Below are positions 16,481-24,365 of a stretch of 64,000 nucleotides of DNA, one piece after another. The notes under the pieces are model-generated. The model was not told where the DNA came from, searched no databases, and saw only the letters and a list, made by a program, of their open reading frames with translations. Source of the stretch: Lachnospiraceae bacterium UBA1759 (GTDB lineage: Bacteria; Bacillota; Clostridia; Lachnospirales; Lachnospiraceae). The position numbers were made by a program, and so were the translations under genes. Every line of letters starts with the position of its first letter. Position 1 is the first letter of the stretch. The stretch covers positions 50,398 through 114,397 of the forward strand of contig DCHF01000026.1 in the NCBI GenBank assembly GCA_002315555.1, given 5' to 3'.

Positions 16481-16586
16481 CGGCCTTTAACGGATAAAAA
16501 GCGGTCAATAATAGATTTTTTTGTTTATTTTTCGTGAGAACTTCGCTACAATGAGAGTAGTAAACAAATGAAAGGAGCGGAGCATA

Positions 16587-18932
16587 TTGCTCCTGATCAA
16601 TATGATTGGAATCGGATATAGAATCACCGTGATCACCGACCGCCTGATCCGCCTGGAGTATCAGCCTGAAAACCGTTTTGAGGATCGTTTGACCCAGTTT
16701 GCGGCAAACCGTGAATTCCCGGCTGTTCCGGTGGAGGAACGCCGCGAAAACGGCAATGTGGTGCTGGAGACCCCGGCGCTTGTATTGACTTATGATGAAA
16801 AGCCCTTTTCTACGCAGGGCCTGTCTATTTTGTTAAAAGAGACCGGCGCGGTGTATCATTACTCCGGCGACCATGTGGCAGGCGACCTGGGCGGTACCGC
16901 GCGAACTCTCGACGAGGCCGACGGCTTCGTTCATCTGGGCCCCGGCATCTTCGGTAAGGACGGCTACTCCGTCATCGACGACTCCCAGTCACCGGTTATT
17001 GAAGACGGTGAATTCTCTTACCGCGAGGCGGATGAGATCGACCTGTACTTCTTTGGCTACGGCACCGATTATTACGGCGGCCTTCGCGATTTCTTCGACC
17101 TGTCCGGCAAGTGCCCGATGATCCCGCGTTTCGCACTGGGCAACTGGTGGAGCCGCTACTACAAATATACCGAGGAGAGCTACATCGACCTGATGGAGCG
17201 CTTTGAAAAGGAGAAGGTGCCGTTATCCATCGGTGTCATCGATATGGACTGGCACATCGTGGATGATGTGGATCCCAAGTACGGCAGCGGCTGGACCGGC
17301 TATACCTGGAACAGGAAATTCTTTCCGGATTATAAGCGTTTCCTGCGTACCTTAAAGGAGCGTTTTAACTTAAGAACTACCGTGAATCTGCACCCGGCCG
17401 ATGGTATCCGTGCCTTTGAAGACTGCTACGAGAATGCGGCGAAGCACTATGGCATCGACCCGGCCACGGAAGAGCCGGTCGTCTTCAATTTCTCCGACCC
17501 GAAGTTCCGCGAGACGTATTTCGAAGAAGTGCTGAACCCGTACGAAAAAGACGGTGTGGATTTCTGGTGGATGGACTGGCAGCAGGGCACCGGCCTCAAG
17601 AAGGAAGTGGATCCGCTGATCCTCCTGAATCATTTCCACATGAAGGACCAGGAAGACCGCGCGGTGCGCCCGATGATCTTTTCCCGCTACGCGGGTCCGG
17701 GAAGCCATCGCTATCCGGTCGGCTTCTCCGGCGATACGATCCTGTCCTGGGCAAGCCTGAAATTCCAGCCCTACTTTACCTCAACGGCTTCCAACATCGG
17801 TTTTGGCTGGTGGAGCCATGACATTGGCGGACATATGCAGGGCAGCAAGGACATCGAGCGCCTGATCCGCTGGATCGAACTCGGTGTATTTTCCCCGATC
17901 AACCGCATCCATTCCAGCAATAGTATGTTTATGAACAAGGAACCGTGGACGCTGGAAGAACCGTATCGTACACTGATGGACGAATACCTGCGTCTGCGCC
18001 ACGCGCTGATTCCGTATCTCTACACGATGAACTATGAGTGCTGGCGGGACGGTAATGTTCTTGTTCGCCCGATGTATTATATCTGCCCGGGTGACCCGGA
18101 AGCGTTCACAGTGAAGCAGGAATACGGCTTTGGTACGGAGCTTTTGGTCGGCTCCATCGGCGATCCGATGGATCAGAGCCTCCGCATGGCAGGCGTCAGT
18201 ATGCTGCTTCCGGAAGGCCGTTTTTACGATATCTTTAACGGCCGCGTGTACCGTGGCAATCAGAAACGCAAGATGTATCGCCCGCTGTCCGAGATTCCGG
18301 TACTTCTCAAGGCCGGTGGCATCGTTCCGATGGACGGTCGTGTTTCCGGGAACGGCACCCCGAACCCCACGGCGCTTCGCATTCTGTTTGGCGCCGGTGC
18401 CGATGGTTCCTTCACTCTGTACGAGGATGACGGCGTAACGACGGCTTATGAAAACGGAGCATGTGTGAAGACTGCGATCACCGTGACCGGTGATGCCGAA
18501 AGCACGGTATTGACTGTTTCTGCCGCAGAGGGAGAACTTTCCCTGATCGCCGATGTGCGGGATCTTGAGTTCGTGAGCTACGGCCTGACCGCAGCGGCCG
18601 CCTCCAAGGCTTATGTAAAGACTGCAGACGGCAAGTGCAGGGAAGCTGCCTTTACCGCAGATGATCAAAAGCATACCGTGACGGTTTCCGTTCCGGGCTG
18701 CAAGACCGCAGAGGGTGTCACCATCGTTCTGGAAGGCTTCACCGCAGCCTGCAACCGTTACGCCGAGGAGACCTTTGCGATCCTGGATGCCGCATGGATG
18801 GACTTCAATAAGAAGGATATGGTCCTGGAGCATTTGAAAGTACTGTCGAACGATGAATTCCTGAAGTGGCTTGCGGGTGCGGATGTATCCGAGGCACTGA
18901 AGGACGCGATTACGGAGATCTACGCGGACTGA
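16587..18932 (+). CDS. GH31 family glycosidase (alpha-glucosidase or alpha-xylosidase type)
   Basis: A 781-residue cytosolic enzyme. An N-terminal beta domain (1-170) precedes the TIM barrel. Barrel motifs are VIDMDWHIVDD, the catalytic segment FWWMDWQQG (nucleophile Asp about 330) and SGDTILSWASL (about 380) near the acid/base site, then GWWSHDIGGH. A C-terminal beta region includes LYEDDGVTTAYENG. GH31 enzymes release alpha-linked glucose, xylose or related sugars; alpha-xylosidase on xyloglucan pieces would suit this locus, but specificity is not readable here. The TTG at 16587 is chosen because AAAGGAG lies nine bases upstream; an ATG at 16602 is the alternative. Confidence 0.85.
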   Translation: MLLINMIGIGYRITVITDRLIRLEYQPENRFEDRLTQFAANREFPAVPVEERRENGNVVLETPALVLTYDEKPFSTQGLSILLKETGAVYHYSGDHVAGDLGGTARTLDEADGFVHLGPGIFGKDGYSVIDDSQSPVIEDGEFSYREADEIDLYFFGYGTDYYGGLRDFFDLSGKCPMIPRFALGNWWSRYYKYTEESYIDLMERFEKEKVPLSIGVIDMDWHIVDDVDPKYGSGWTGYTWNRKFFPDYKRFLRTLKERFNLRTTVNLHPADGIRAFEDCYENAAKHYGIDPATEEPVVFNFSDPKFRETYFEEVLNPYEKDGVDFWWMDWQQGTGLKKEVDPLILLNHFHMKDQEDRAVRPMIFSRYAGPGSHRYPVGFSGDTILSWASLKFQPYFTSTASNIGFGWWSHDIGGHMQGSKDIERLIRWIELGVFSPINRIHSSNSMFMNKEPWTLEEPYRTLMDEYLRLRHALIPYLYTMNYECWRDGNVLVRPMYYICPGDPEAFTVKQEYGFGTELLVGSIGDPMDQSLRMAGVSMLLPEGRFYDIFNGRVYRGNQKRKMYRPLSEIPVLLKAGGIVPMDGRVSGNGTPNPTALRILFGAGADGSFTLYEDDGVTTAYENGACVKTAITVTGDAESTVLTVSAAEGELSLIADVRDLEFVSYGLTAAAASKAYVKTADGKCREAAFTADDQKHTVTVSVPGCKTAEGVTIVLEGFTAACNRYAEETFAILDAAWMDFNKKDMVLEHLKVLSNDEFLKWLAGADVSEALKDAITEIYAD

Positions 18933-18980
18933 TGACCGATGGCAGGGATAAATTCTGTGACTAAGAACGTAATGAAAAAG

Positions 18981-18998
18981 TGCCTCCGAACGGAGGCA
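18981..18998. repeat. Perfect palindrome before the Gfo/Idh/MocA gene
   Basis: TGCCTCCG and CGGAGGCA flank a two-base AA centre, two bases ahead of the GGGAGGG ribosome binding site. It could be an operator, or an RNA hairpin next to the ribosome binding site. Confidence 0.5.
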
Positions 18999-19010
18999 TG
19001 GGAGGGAAAT

Positions 19011-20084
19011 ATGAAGAAGTTCAGAGTGGGCTGCGTAGGTAACGGCGGCATGGGTACCGGTCATCTGGAAGCATATGCGAAGGAATCGGACCGTGTGGAA
19101 GTTGTTGCACTGTGTGACATCGTTCCGGAAAAGATGGAAAAGGCAAAGAAGAAATTCGGCCTGGACAACGTTTCGTGCTACACGGACTACAAGGAGATGA
19201 TCGAAAAGGAAGAACTGGACTTTGTTGATATCTGCACACCGAACTATCTGCATTCGCCGATCGCGGTTTATGCGATGGAGCATGACCGCCACGTATTCTG
19301 CGAAAAGCCGGATGCGATGGATGTGGAAGGCGTACTCGCCATGAAGGAAACGTCCGAAAGAACCGGAAAGCTTCTGATGGTCATGAGAAATAACCGTTAC
19401 TACGGCAACTCCGTTTATATGAAGAAATTCATTAACGAAGGCCGTATGGGTGAGGTCTATTCCGGTCGTTGCGGCTGGATCCGTCGCCGCGGTATCCCGG
19501 GGAAGGGCGGCTGGTTTACTACGAAGGAACAGTCCGGCGGCGGTCCGTTGATCGACCTCGGTGTTCATATGATCGACCTGTCCATCTGGCTCATGGGTAA
19601 CCCGACTCCGGTCGCGGTCTCCGGCTGCACCTTCTGCAATTTCGCAAACAGCAAGGCCGGCGCGGATTCCGAGCACGCGAACTTCGGTGAGAAGAAGGAA
19701 GACGGTATCTTTGACGTGGAAGATCATGCAATGGGCTACATTCGCTTTGATAACGGAGCCTGCCTGCAGATCGAGTTCTCCTGGGCATCCAACATCGAAC
19801 AGGAGACCCGCTTCGTTCAGCTCCGCGGCACCAAGGCCGGCTGCAGCTGGAATGATGACGGTACCGTCGATATCTACGGCGAAGAGGATGATGGTTCTCT
19901 GTATAACCTGCATCCGCTGACCGATACCACCATCAACGGTCACGCCGCAAATATCAGTCATTTCCTGGACGCTCTTGAGACCGGCAAGGAGTCGGATTTC
20001 AAGCCGATCCAGGGCGTCAACATGATCAAGATCCTGCGGGCGATCTATGAAAGCGCCGAGACGGGAAGGGAAGTACGGCTGTAA
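19011..20084 (+). CDS. Gfo/Idh/MocA family NAD(P)-dependent oxidoreductase
   Basis: A 357-residue dehydrogenase. The Rossmann fold begins VGCVGNGGMGTGH, VVALCDIVPEKMEKA follows, and CEKPDAMDVEG holds the conserved EKP lysine of the family. The C-terminal half (from about 130) is the beta-sheet substrate domain with GGGPLIDLGVHMIDLSIWLMG, including the catalytic His region. Substrates are sugars, inositols or their derivatives. The ATG at 19011 is preceded by GGGAGGG; an upstream in-frame start would read through the palindrome and is less likely. It follows the GH31 gene by 78 bases and may oxidise a released sugar. Confidence 0.85.
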   Translation: MKKFRVGCVGNGGMGTGHLEAYAKESDRVEVVALCDIVPEKMEKAKKKFGLDNVSCYTDYKEMIEKEELDFVDICTPNYLHSPIAVYAMEHDRHVFCEKPDAMDVEGVLAMKETSERTGKLLMVMRNNRYYGNSVYMKKFINEGRMGEVYSGRCGWIRRRGIPGKGGWFTTKEQSGGGPLIDLGVHMIDLSIWLMGNPTPVAVSGCTFCNFANSKAGADSEHANFGEKKEDGIFDVEDHAMGYIRFDNGACLQIEFSWASNIEQETRFVQLRGTKAGCSWNDDGTVDIYGEEDDGSLYNLHPLTDTTINGHAANISHFLDALETGKESDFKPIQGVNMIKILRAIYESAETGREVRL

Positions 20085-20112
20085 GGCCGAATATCAAAAA
20101 GGAGATTAGATC

Positions 20113-20553
20113 ATGGAGTATATTCATTACTGCAAAAACTGCAAAAAGACTTTTTCCGTAGAATTAAGAACAGCGGCATACCATTGCCCGGAGTGCAATA
20201 CGGAGTTGGTGGAAACACAGATTCCCGTCAATGAATGGAGAAGCAAGACGGATGATGAGAAAAATGCGTTAAAAGAAGAGTTTGAATCCTATGAAGTGAA
20301 AACATATGCGAATCAGCCGTCTGATGAGAACTCAAAAAGATCCTCCGGAAGCAGCAATGGAATCGGAAATGCCTTAAAGGTCATCGGTTATATTATGATC
20401 GGTCTTTCGATCATTGCAGGCTTCATCATTATGGCAGATCAATCTGTTGTCTTTGGCATTGCGGTCGGTATTGGCGGTGCCATCGGCGGTCTGGTGTTAG
20501 TAGGCTTCAGTGAGATCATTAACCTGCTTCAGGATATTAAGAACAAAGAATAA
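20113..20553 (+). CDS. Zinc-ribbon protein with C-terminal membrane hairpin
   Basis: A 146-residue protein. The N-terminus has YCKNCKK and YHCPECNTE, a CxxC...CxxC zinc ribbon. A charged, probably disordered linker runs from about 45 to 85, then two hydrophobic helices rich in Ile and Gly (VIGYIMIGLSIIAGFII and a Gly-zipper-like second helix). The soluble ribbon should face the cytoplasm. Codons are richer in A and T than in the flanking genes, which may indicate recent arrival. GGAG precedes the start. No specific function is recognised. Confidence 0.7.
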   Translation: MEYIHYCKNCKKTFSVELRTAAYHCPECNTELVETQIPVNEWRSKTDDEKNALKEEFESYEVKTYANQPSDENSKRSSGSSNGIGNALKVIGYIMIGLSIIAGFIIMADQSVVFGIAVGIGGAIGGLVLVGFSEIINLLQDIKNKE

Positions 20554-20560
20554 TGGAAGA

Positions 20561-20589
20561 ACAGCCATCCGGAGGGGTGGCTGTTTTTT
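20561..20589 (+). terminator. Terminator after the zinc-ribbon gene
   Basis: ACAGCCATCC pairs with GGGTGGCTGT (one T-G wobble) over a GGAG loop and is followed by six Ts. Confidence 0.9.
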
Positions 20590-20612
20590 GCTGATCAATC
20601 ATAATAAGATGT

Positions 20613-20641
20613 TTGTATTATTATAATTATTGTATTAAAAT
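20613..20641 (+). promoter_or_regulatory. Sigma-A-type promoter in an AT-rich stretch
   Basis: TTGTAT at 20613-20618 and TAAAAT at 20636-20641 are 17 bases apart in the only strongly AT-rich segment of this region, upstream of the decayed gene and the MBL-HAD pair. Confidence 0.5.
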
Positions 20642-20680
20642 CGAATTATAGGTAATCTATGAAAAAGAAAGGACCCCACC

Positions 20681-20928
20681 ATGGACCAACTGAAAATGTA
20701 CCTCCTGCCGGGCACGCGCCTTCCGGAACCGGTGCTCCCCGAAGGATATTCTATTTCAAACTATACCTGCGAAGCGGATCAGGATGAGTGGAGTGCTTGC
20801 TGCGCGAACGGCTGCCTGTCGATTACGCGGAGGATATGGAGGAGCGCTGGCGCGCTGTGCTGAAGGAGCTGAACATTGAGGGGACAACGCTTCTGAGTAA
20901 CGACGGCACGATAAAGAAAAGAATTTGA
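20681..20928 (+). pseudogene. Remnant of a GNAT-like gene, frame broken
   Basis: A GAAAGGA ribosome binding site and an ATG start a frame reading MDQLKMYLLPGTRLPEP and EGYSISNYTCEADQDEW, which looks like the beginning of a GNAT-type protein. The frame ends after 60 residues at 20863. From about 20794 a different frame, shifted by two bases, reads more naturally (LPVDYAEDMEERWRAVLKEL) and ends at the TGA at 20926. The rest of an acetyltransferase is missing, so this is probably a deletion remnant. A genuine 60-residue protein cannot be excluded. Confidence 0.45.
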
Positions 20929-20960
20929 AGTCACACCTTAAGGAAGGAATTTGAGGTCAC
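20921..20960 (+). repeat. Short direct repeat at the end of the remnant
   Basis: The 14-base unit GAATTTGAAGTCAC (20921-20934) recurs with one change at 20947-20960. The second copy carries the GAGG ribosome binding site of the MBL gene. It may mark a past slippage or deletion joint. Confidence 0.5.
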
Positions 20961-20963
20961 TCC

Positions 20964-21779
20964 ATGCAGAACAACATTGTACATACCGGCAATCTTTCAA
21001 CCGTTTATACTGCCGCCAGGGACGTTTTTGTCCGGGAAGGCAACCTTCCCGTGCGTGACCAGTGCAACACGGGGATCATAGTGTTGGATTCCTGCGTCGC
21101 GGTGATCGATCTTTCCAACCAGGATCCGGACGAGGAGATATTCCTTGAGGCGGAGAAAGTGACGGGGTTTCCGGTGAAGTATCTTCTTCTGACGCATGCG
21201 CACGGCGATCACATGATCGGCATGAAAACGCTGCACAGGTCGGACTTCGCGCTGATTGCGAGGGACACCGCCATCGGGGAATTGAAACGGAATGATGTGC
21301 CGCTTCCCGAAAAAGTAATTTCCGTCACCGGAGATACGATGCTTGAATTGGACGGCCGTGAGTTCTCGCTGTTCATTCCGAAGGAGCATGGCCATTCGCC
21401 CTGGGATATGCTGATCGGCCTTCCGGATTGCGGTCTGTTGTTTGGCGGTGATCTGATCGCCAAGCGTTCTGACATGTATCTCCATTCCGCGTGCATCGAC
21501 GGTTGGATCGTCGATATCCACACGCTCATCGAAGAACTGAAGGATTCCGTGTATACGGACATCGTGCAGGGCCATGGCGATATGATTCCCGTGAGCGAGC
21601 TTGCGGATGTGGAAAACTATCTGGAGGATCTCCGGGCGGCAGCGGGCTTTGAGCAGGAAAACATGCGTGAGACGGAGGATTTTCGGAATCTGTACCGGAA
21701 ACTGATCGACCGGTCCGTTCGGAAGGACGTGGACCGGCAGATCGAAACGATCCTTCACAATAACGGGGTATCATTATGA
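20964..21779 (+). CDS. Metallo-beta-lactamase-fold hydrolase
   Basis: A 271-residue protein. The zinc motif THAHGDH sits near residue 74, in the HxHxDH arrangement. Later ligands are plausible in KEHGHSPWDM (His about 135), FGGDLIA and QGHGDMIP. Such enzymes hydrolyse thioesters, lactones, phosphodiesters or beta-lactams; the substrate is not evident. GAGG at 20953-20956 precedes the ATG. Its stop overlaps the start of the HAD gene in ATGA, so the two are translationally coupled. Confidence 0.85.
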   Translation: MQNNIVHTGNLSTVYTAARDVFVREGNLPVRDQCNTGIIVLDSCVAVIDLSNQDPDEEIFLEAEKVTGFPVKYLLLTHAHGDHMIGMKTLHRSDFALIARDTAIGELKRNDVPLPEKVISVTGDTMLELDGREFSLFIPKEHGHSPWDMLIGLPDCGLLFGGDLIAKRSDMYLHSACIDGWIVDIHTLIEELKDSVYTDIVQGHGDMIPVSELADVENYLEDLRAAAGFEQENMRETEDFRNLYRKLIDRSVRKDVDRQIETILHNNGVSL

Positions 21780-22447
21780 TTAAAGCAGTCATTTTCGATA
21801 TGTATGAGACACTCATCACGCTGTTCGACAGTCCGCTGTATTTCAGCACGGAGATCGCAGCCGATGCAGGTATTCCGCTAACGGATTTTCAGAAGATCTG
21901 GCGTCCGGCGGAAAAGAATCGGACTATCGGAAAGATCACGTTGGAAAAACTGCTTGAAACGATCCTGAAAACGTACGGGTGTTACTCGGAAGAGCTGCTT
22001 GCGCGCATCGTGGAAAAACGCATGGAATGCCGCCGGGCACCCTTTGAACACCTGCACCCGGAGATCCTGCCGCTTCTTGAAAAGCTGAAGGATGAGGGCG
22101 TAAAGATCGGCCTGATCAGCAACTGCTTTTCCGAAGAGGCCGTTGCGATCCGGGAGAGCGTCCTGTTTCCGTATTTTGACGTTGTGTGCCTTTCCTACGA
22201 GGAGGGCCTTCAGAAGCCGGAACCGGCAATCTTTGAGCGCTGCATCGAAAAACTTCAGGTCCGGCCGGAGGAATGCCTGTACGTCGGTGACGGAGGCAGT
22301 AGTGAACTTCCCGCGGCGACGGCGGCCGGCATGCAGGCCGTTCAGGCAGTGTGGTATCTGCGCGACGGCACCCTTCAGCCGGCAAGGCGGATGAAAGAGT
22401 ACCGGAACATAGAGAGACCGATGGATATTCTGGAGATTACTTCTTAG
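21776..22447 (+). CDS. HAD-superfamily hydrolase
   Basis: A 223-residue phosphatase/dehalogenase-type protein. Motif I is FDMYETL, with nucleophile Asp9; the usual second Asp is replaced by Tyr, as in haloacid-dehalogenase-like members. Motif II is LISNC, the Lys of motif III lies in EGLQKPEP, and motif IV is YVGDGGSSEL. The cap domain spans about 20-90. It is coupled to the upstream MBL hydrolase by a four-base overlap. The physiological substrate is unknown. Confidence 0.85.
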   Translation: MIKAVIFDMYETLITLFDSPLYFSTEIAADAGIPLTDFQKIWRPAEKNRTIGKITLEKLLETILKTYGCYSEELLARIVEKRMECRRAPFEHLHPEILPLLEKLKDEGVKIGLISNCFSEEAVAIRESVLFPYFDVVCLSYEEGLQKPEPAIFERCIEKLQVRPEECLYVGDGGSSELPAATAAGMQAVQAVWYLRDGTLQPARRMKEYRNIERPMDILEITS

Positions 22448-22467
22448 GATGATACCGGGCCCGCGGA

Positions 22468-22496
22468 TTGACTTCAGATTTGCGGGTACTTATAAT
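22468..22496 (+). promoter_or_regulatory. Strong sigma-A promoter of the AIM24-like gene
   Basis: TTGACT at 22468-22473, a 17-base spacer and consensus TATAAT at 22491-22496. Confidence 0.85.
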
Positions 22497-22530
22497 GATT
22501 TCATAGAAAAATACACACGGAGGATGATTC

Positions 22531-23211
22531 ATGAAGTATTTAGTGGACGGCGGAAATCTGCCGGTATTAAAGATCCGGCTTACGGCAGGTGAGATGATCG
22601 AGTGTGAAGCCGGCGCGATGTCCTGGATGGACGAGGGCATCGAAATGCAGACGCAGGCAGGCGGCCTGGGCAAGATGCTCGGCCGGATGGTGACCAAAGA
22701 AAATGCATTTATGAATCTTTATTATGCGAGAACGGATGGCGAGATCGCGCTTTCTTCCAAGTTCCCGGGGTCCATTATTGCAGTCCCGGTCCACCCGGGC
22801 GAAGGCATCGTGGTGCAGAAGGGCGCTTTCCTGGCGTCAGTCGGCAACATCCGTAATGAAGTATTCTTCCAGAAAAGGTTCGGTGGTGGATTATTTGGCG
22901 GCGAAGGATTCCTGATGAGAAAATTCTCGGGCGAAGGTCTTGTTTTCCTGGAGATCGATGGCTCCGCTCATACTTATGAGATCCCGCAGGGCGCATGCAA
23001 GATCATCGACACCGGTTATGTGGCCGCCATGAGTGAGAGCTGTCGGCTGGAGGTCCGCACGGTAAAGGGCGTCAAGAACGTACTCTTTGGCGGTGAAGGC
23101 CTTTTCAATACGGTCGTCTACGGTCCGGGCAAGGTGACGCTTCAGAGCATGCCGATCTCGGCGACCGCGATGCAGCTTTATCAGTACATGCCGCATTCGT
23201 CCGGCAACTGA
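22531..23211 (+). CDS. AIM24/TIGR00266-family protein
   Basis: A 226-residue all-beta protein of the AIM24 (DUF124) family. Characteristic segments are LTAGEMIECEAGAMSWMDEGIEM near the start, FPGSIIAVPVHPGEGIVVQKGAFLAS in the middle and FGGEGLFNTVVYGPGKVTLQSMP near the end. There is no signal peptide or membrane helix. The bacterial role is not established; yeast AIM24 is a mitochondrial inner-membrane organisation factor. CGGAGG precedes the start, and a strong promoter lies directly upstream, so the gene is probably transcribed alone. Confidence 0.85.
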   Translation: MKYLVDGGNLPVLKIRLTAGEMIECEAGAMSWMDEGIEMQTQAGGLGKMLGRMVTKENAFMNLYYARTDGEIALSSKFPGSIIAVPVHPGEGIVVQKGAFLASVGNIRNEVFFQKRFGGGLFGGEGFLMRKFSGEGLVFLEIDGSAHTYEIPQGACKIIDTGYVAAMSESCRLEVRTVKGVKNVLFGGEGLFNTVVYGPGKVTLQSMPISATAMQLYQYMPHSSGN

Positions 23212-23341
23212 TCGAATAACGGTTGTGATAACCGGTGAAGGAGTTATTGTATGCTTGCGGGGCGGGTTTGACCGTTTGGTGAGAGTATTGTGAGAGAGTA
23301 ATTGAGGACCTGCGAAGTGCGTGGGCCCATAAACTGATAAC

Positions 23342-23373
23342 AAAAAGGAGACGATCATGTCGTCTCCTTTTTT
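23342..23373. terminator. Bidirectional terminator between convergent genes
   Basis: AAAAAGGAGACGA and its complement enclose a TCATG loop, with T runs on both strands. It serves the AIM24-like gene and probably the AEC gene on the other strand. A second hairpin TGTCCGA/TCGGACA follows at 23376-23392. Confidence 0.85.
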
Positions 23374-23444
23374 GATGTCCGACGATCGGACAAGGGATTA
23401 TTCCAAGATCAGCCGGATCTGTTTGTTGTTTCCGGCGAATACCC

Positions 23445-24356
23445 TTACAGCATAATAAACAGCGTGATCAGGATCAGCACGATACTGGTCACAACGCTCA
23501 GTGAGTTGATGGCGCTTGCCAGGCCGTAATCCTCGCCGACATCCGCGGTGAACGCCGGTGCGGCGGAAGCGATGGGACTCAGCACGAGCAGGGTGAGCGG
23601 CTGACGGATCTCAAGCGGAACCGGAAGCAGGAAATAGATGCCAAGCGCAAAGAGAATGCTGGCACCGAAACGGACACCGAGGTAACGCAGGGCACGCTTC
23701 AGCTGCGGCAGCGAGTCGCCGATCTCAAAGCCGACGCCGAACATGAACATCGCCAGGAACGGGTTGGCATTGGCCGGGACGCGGAGAATGGTGACCACCG
23801 GTTCCGGAAGGGATACATGGATGAAGGCCAGGACCGTCATGAGCACGTAAACATCGAACGGCACGGACTTGAACACGGTCTTCAGGATCCGGAGTATCGA
23901 AAAACGACCGTTCTTGTCCTTGATCATCGAGGCGACGCTGTACGAACCACCCAGGCATACCAGGGCATTGCCCGAGTCGAACAGGCTGGTAACGACAACA
24001 CCGGTGGGACCGAGGAAGCTCTGCACGAACGGCATGGTGAAGTTGCCGATGTTATAGCCGGACACGTTCAGCACACCGAATGCCTGCTCGCTCTTTCCGC
24101 GGCGGATATTCACCAGGAAGCCGAGGGCGATCATTACGCAGCTTAAGAACAGACCAAAGACCGTAAGAAGCAGCATGTTCAGGCCGACCTCCGCACCGGA
24201 GAAATTCACGATGATGGAGGATGGCAGCGTGACCTTGATCACGATCTTGGACAGTGCGTAAAAGTCTTCTTTTTTCAGGACCTTGATCCTCTTCATGAAA
24301 TAGCCCAGGAAGATGGAAAATACAAAAGCCAGGGCTTTTAAAAGAATATCAAACAT
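23445..24356 (-). CDS. AEC-family transporter (auxin efflux carrier type)
   Basis: A 303-residue membrane protein with about ten hydrophobic segments. GYNIGNFTMPFVQSFLG and FDSGNALVCLGGSYSVA, around the first helix crossover, are AEC-family patterns, and LVLSPIASAAPAFTADVGEDYGLASAINSLSVVTS is the matching second crossover. Members move malate, malonate or related organic anions. It starts nine bases after the GH39 stop on the same strand, so the two form an operon and it might export an acid end product or import a sugar acid. Confidence 0.85.
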   Translation of the reverse strand: MFDILLKALAFVFSIFLGYFMKRIKVLKKEDFYALSKIVIKVTLPSSIIVNFSGAEVGLNMLLLTVFGLFLSCVMIALGFLVNIRRGKSEQAFGVLNVSGYNIGNFTMPFVQSFLGPTGVVVTSLFDSGNALVCLGGSYSVASMIKDKNGRFSILRILKTVFKSVPFDVYVLMTVLAFIHVSLPEPVVTILRVPANANPFLAMFMFGVGFEIGDSLPQLKRALRYLGVRFGASILFALGIYFLLPVPLEIRQPLTLLVLSPIASAAPAFTADVGEDYGLASAINSLSVVTSIVLILITLFIML

Positions 24357-24365
24357 GAGATCCCC

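Noticed and set aside
17781..19961. A 726-codon open frame opposite GH31 and the oxidoreductase
   Set aside because: Same reasons: it shadows two genes with clear motifs and shows no domain of its own.
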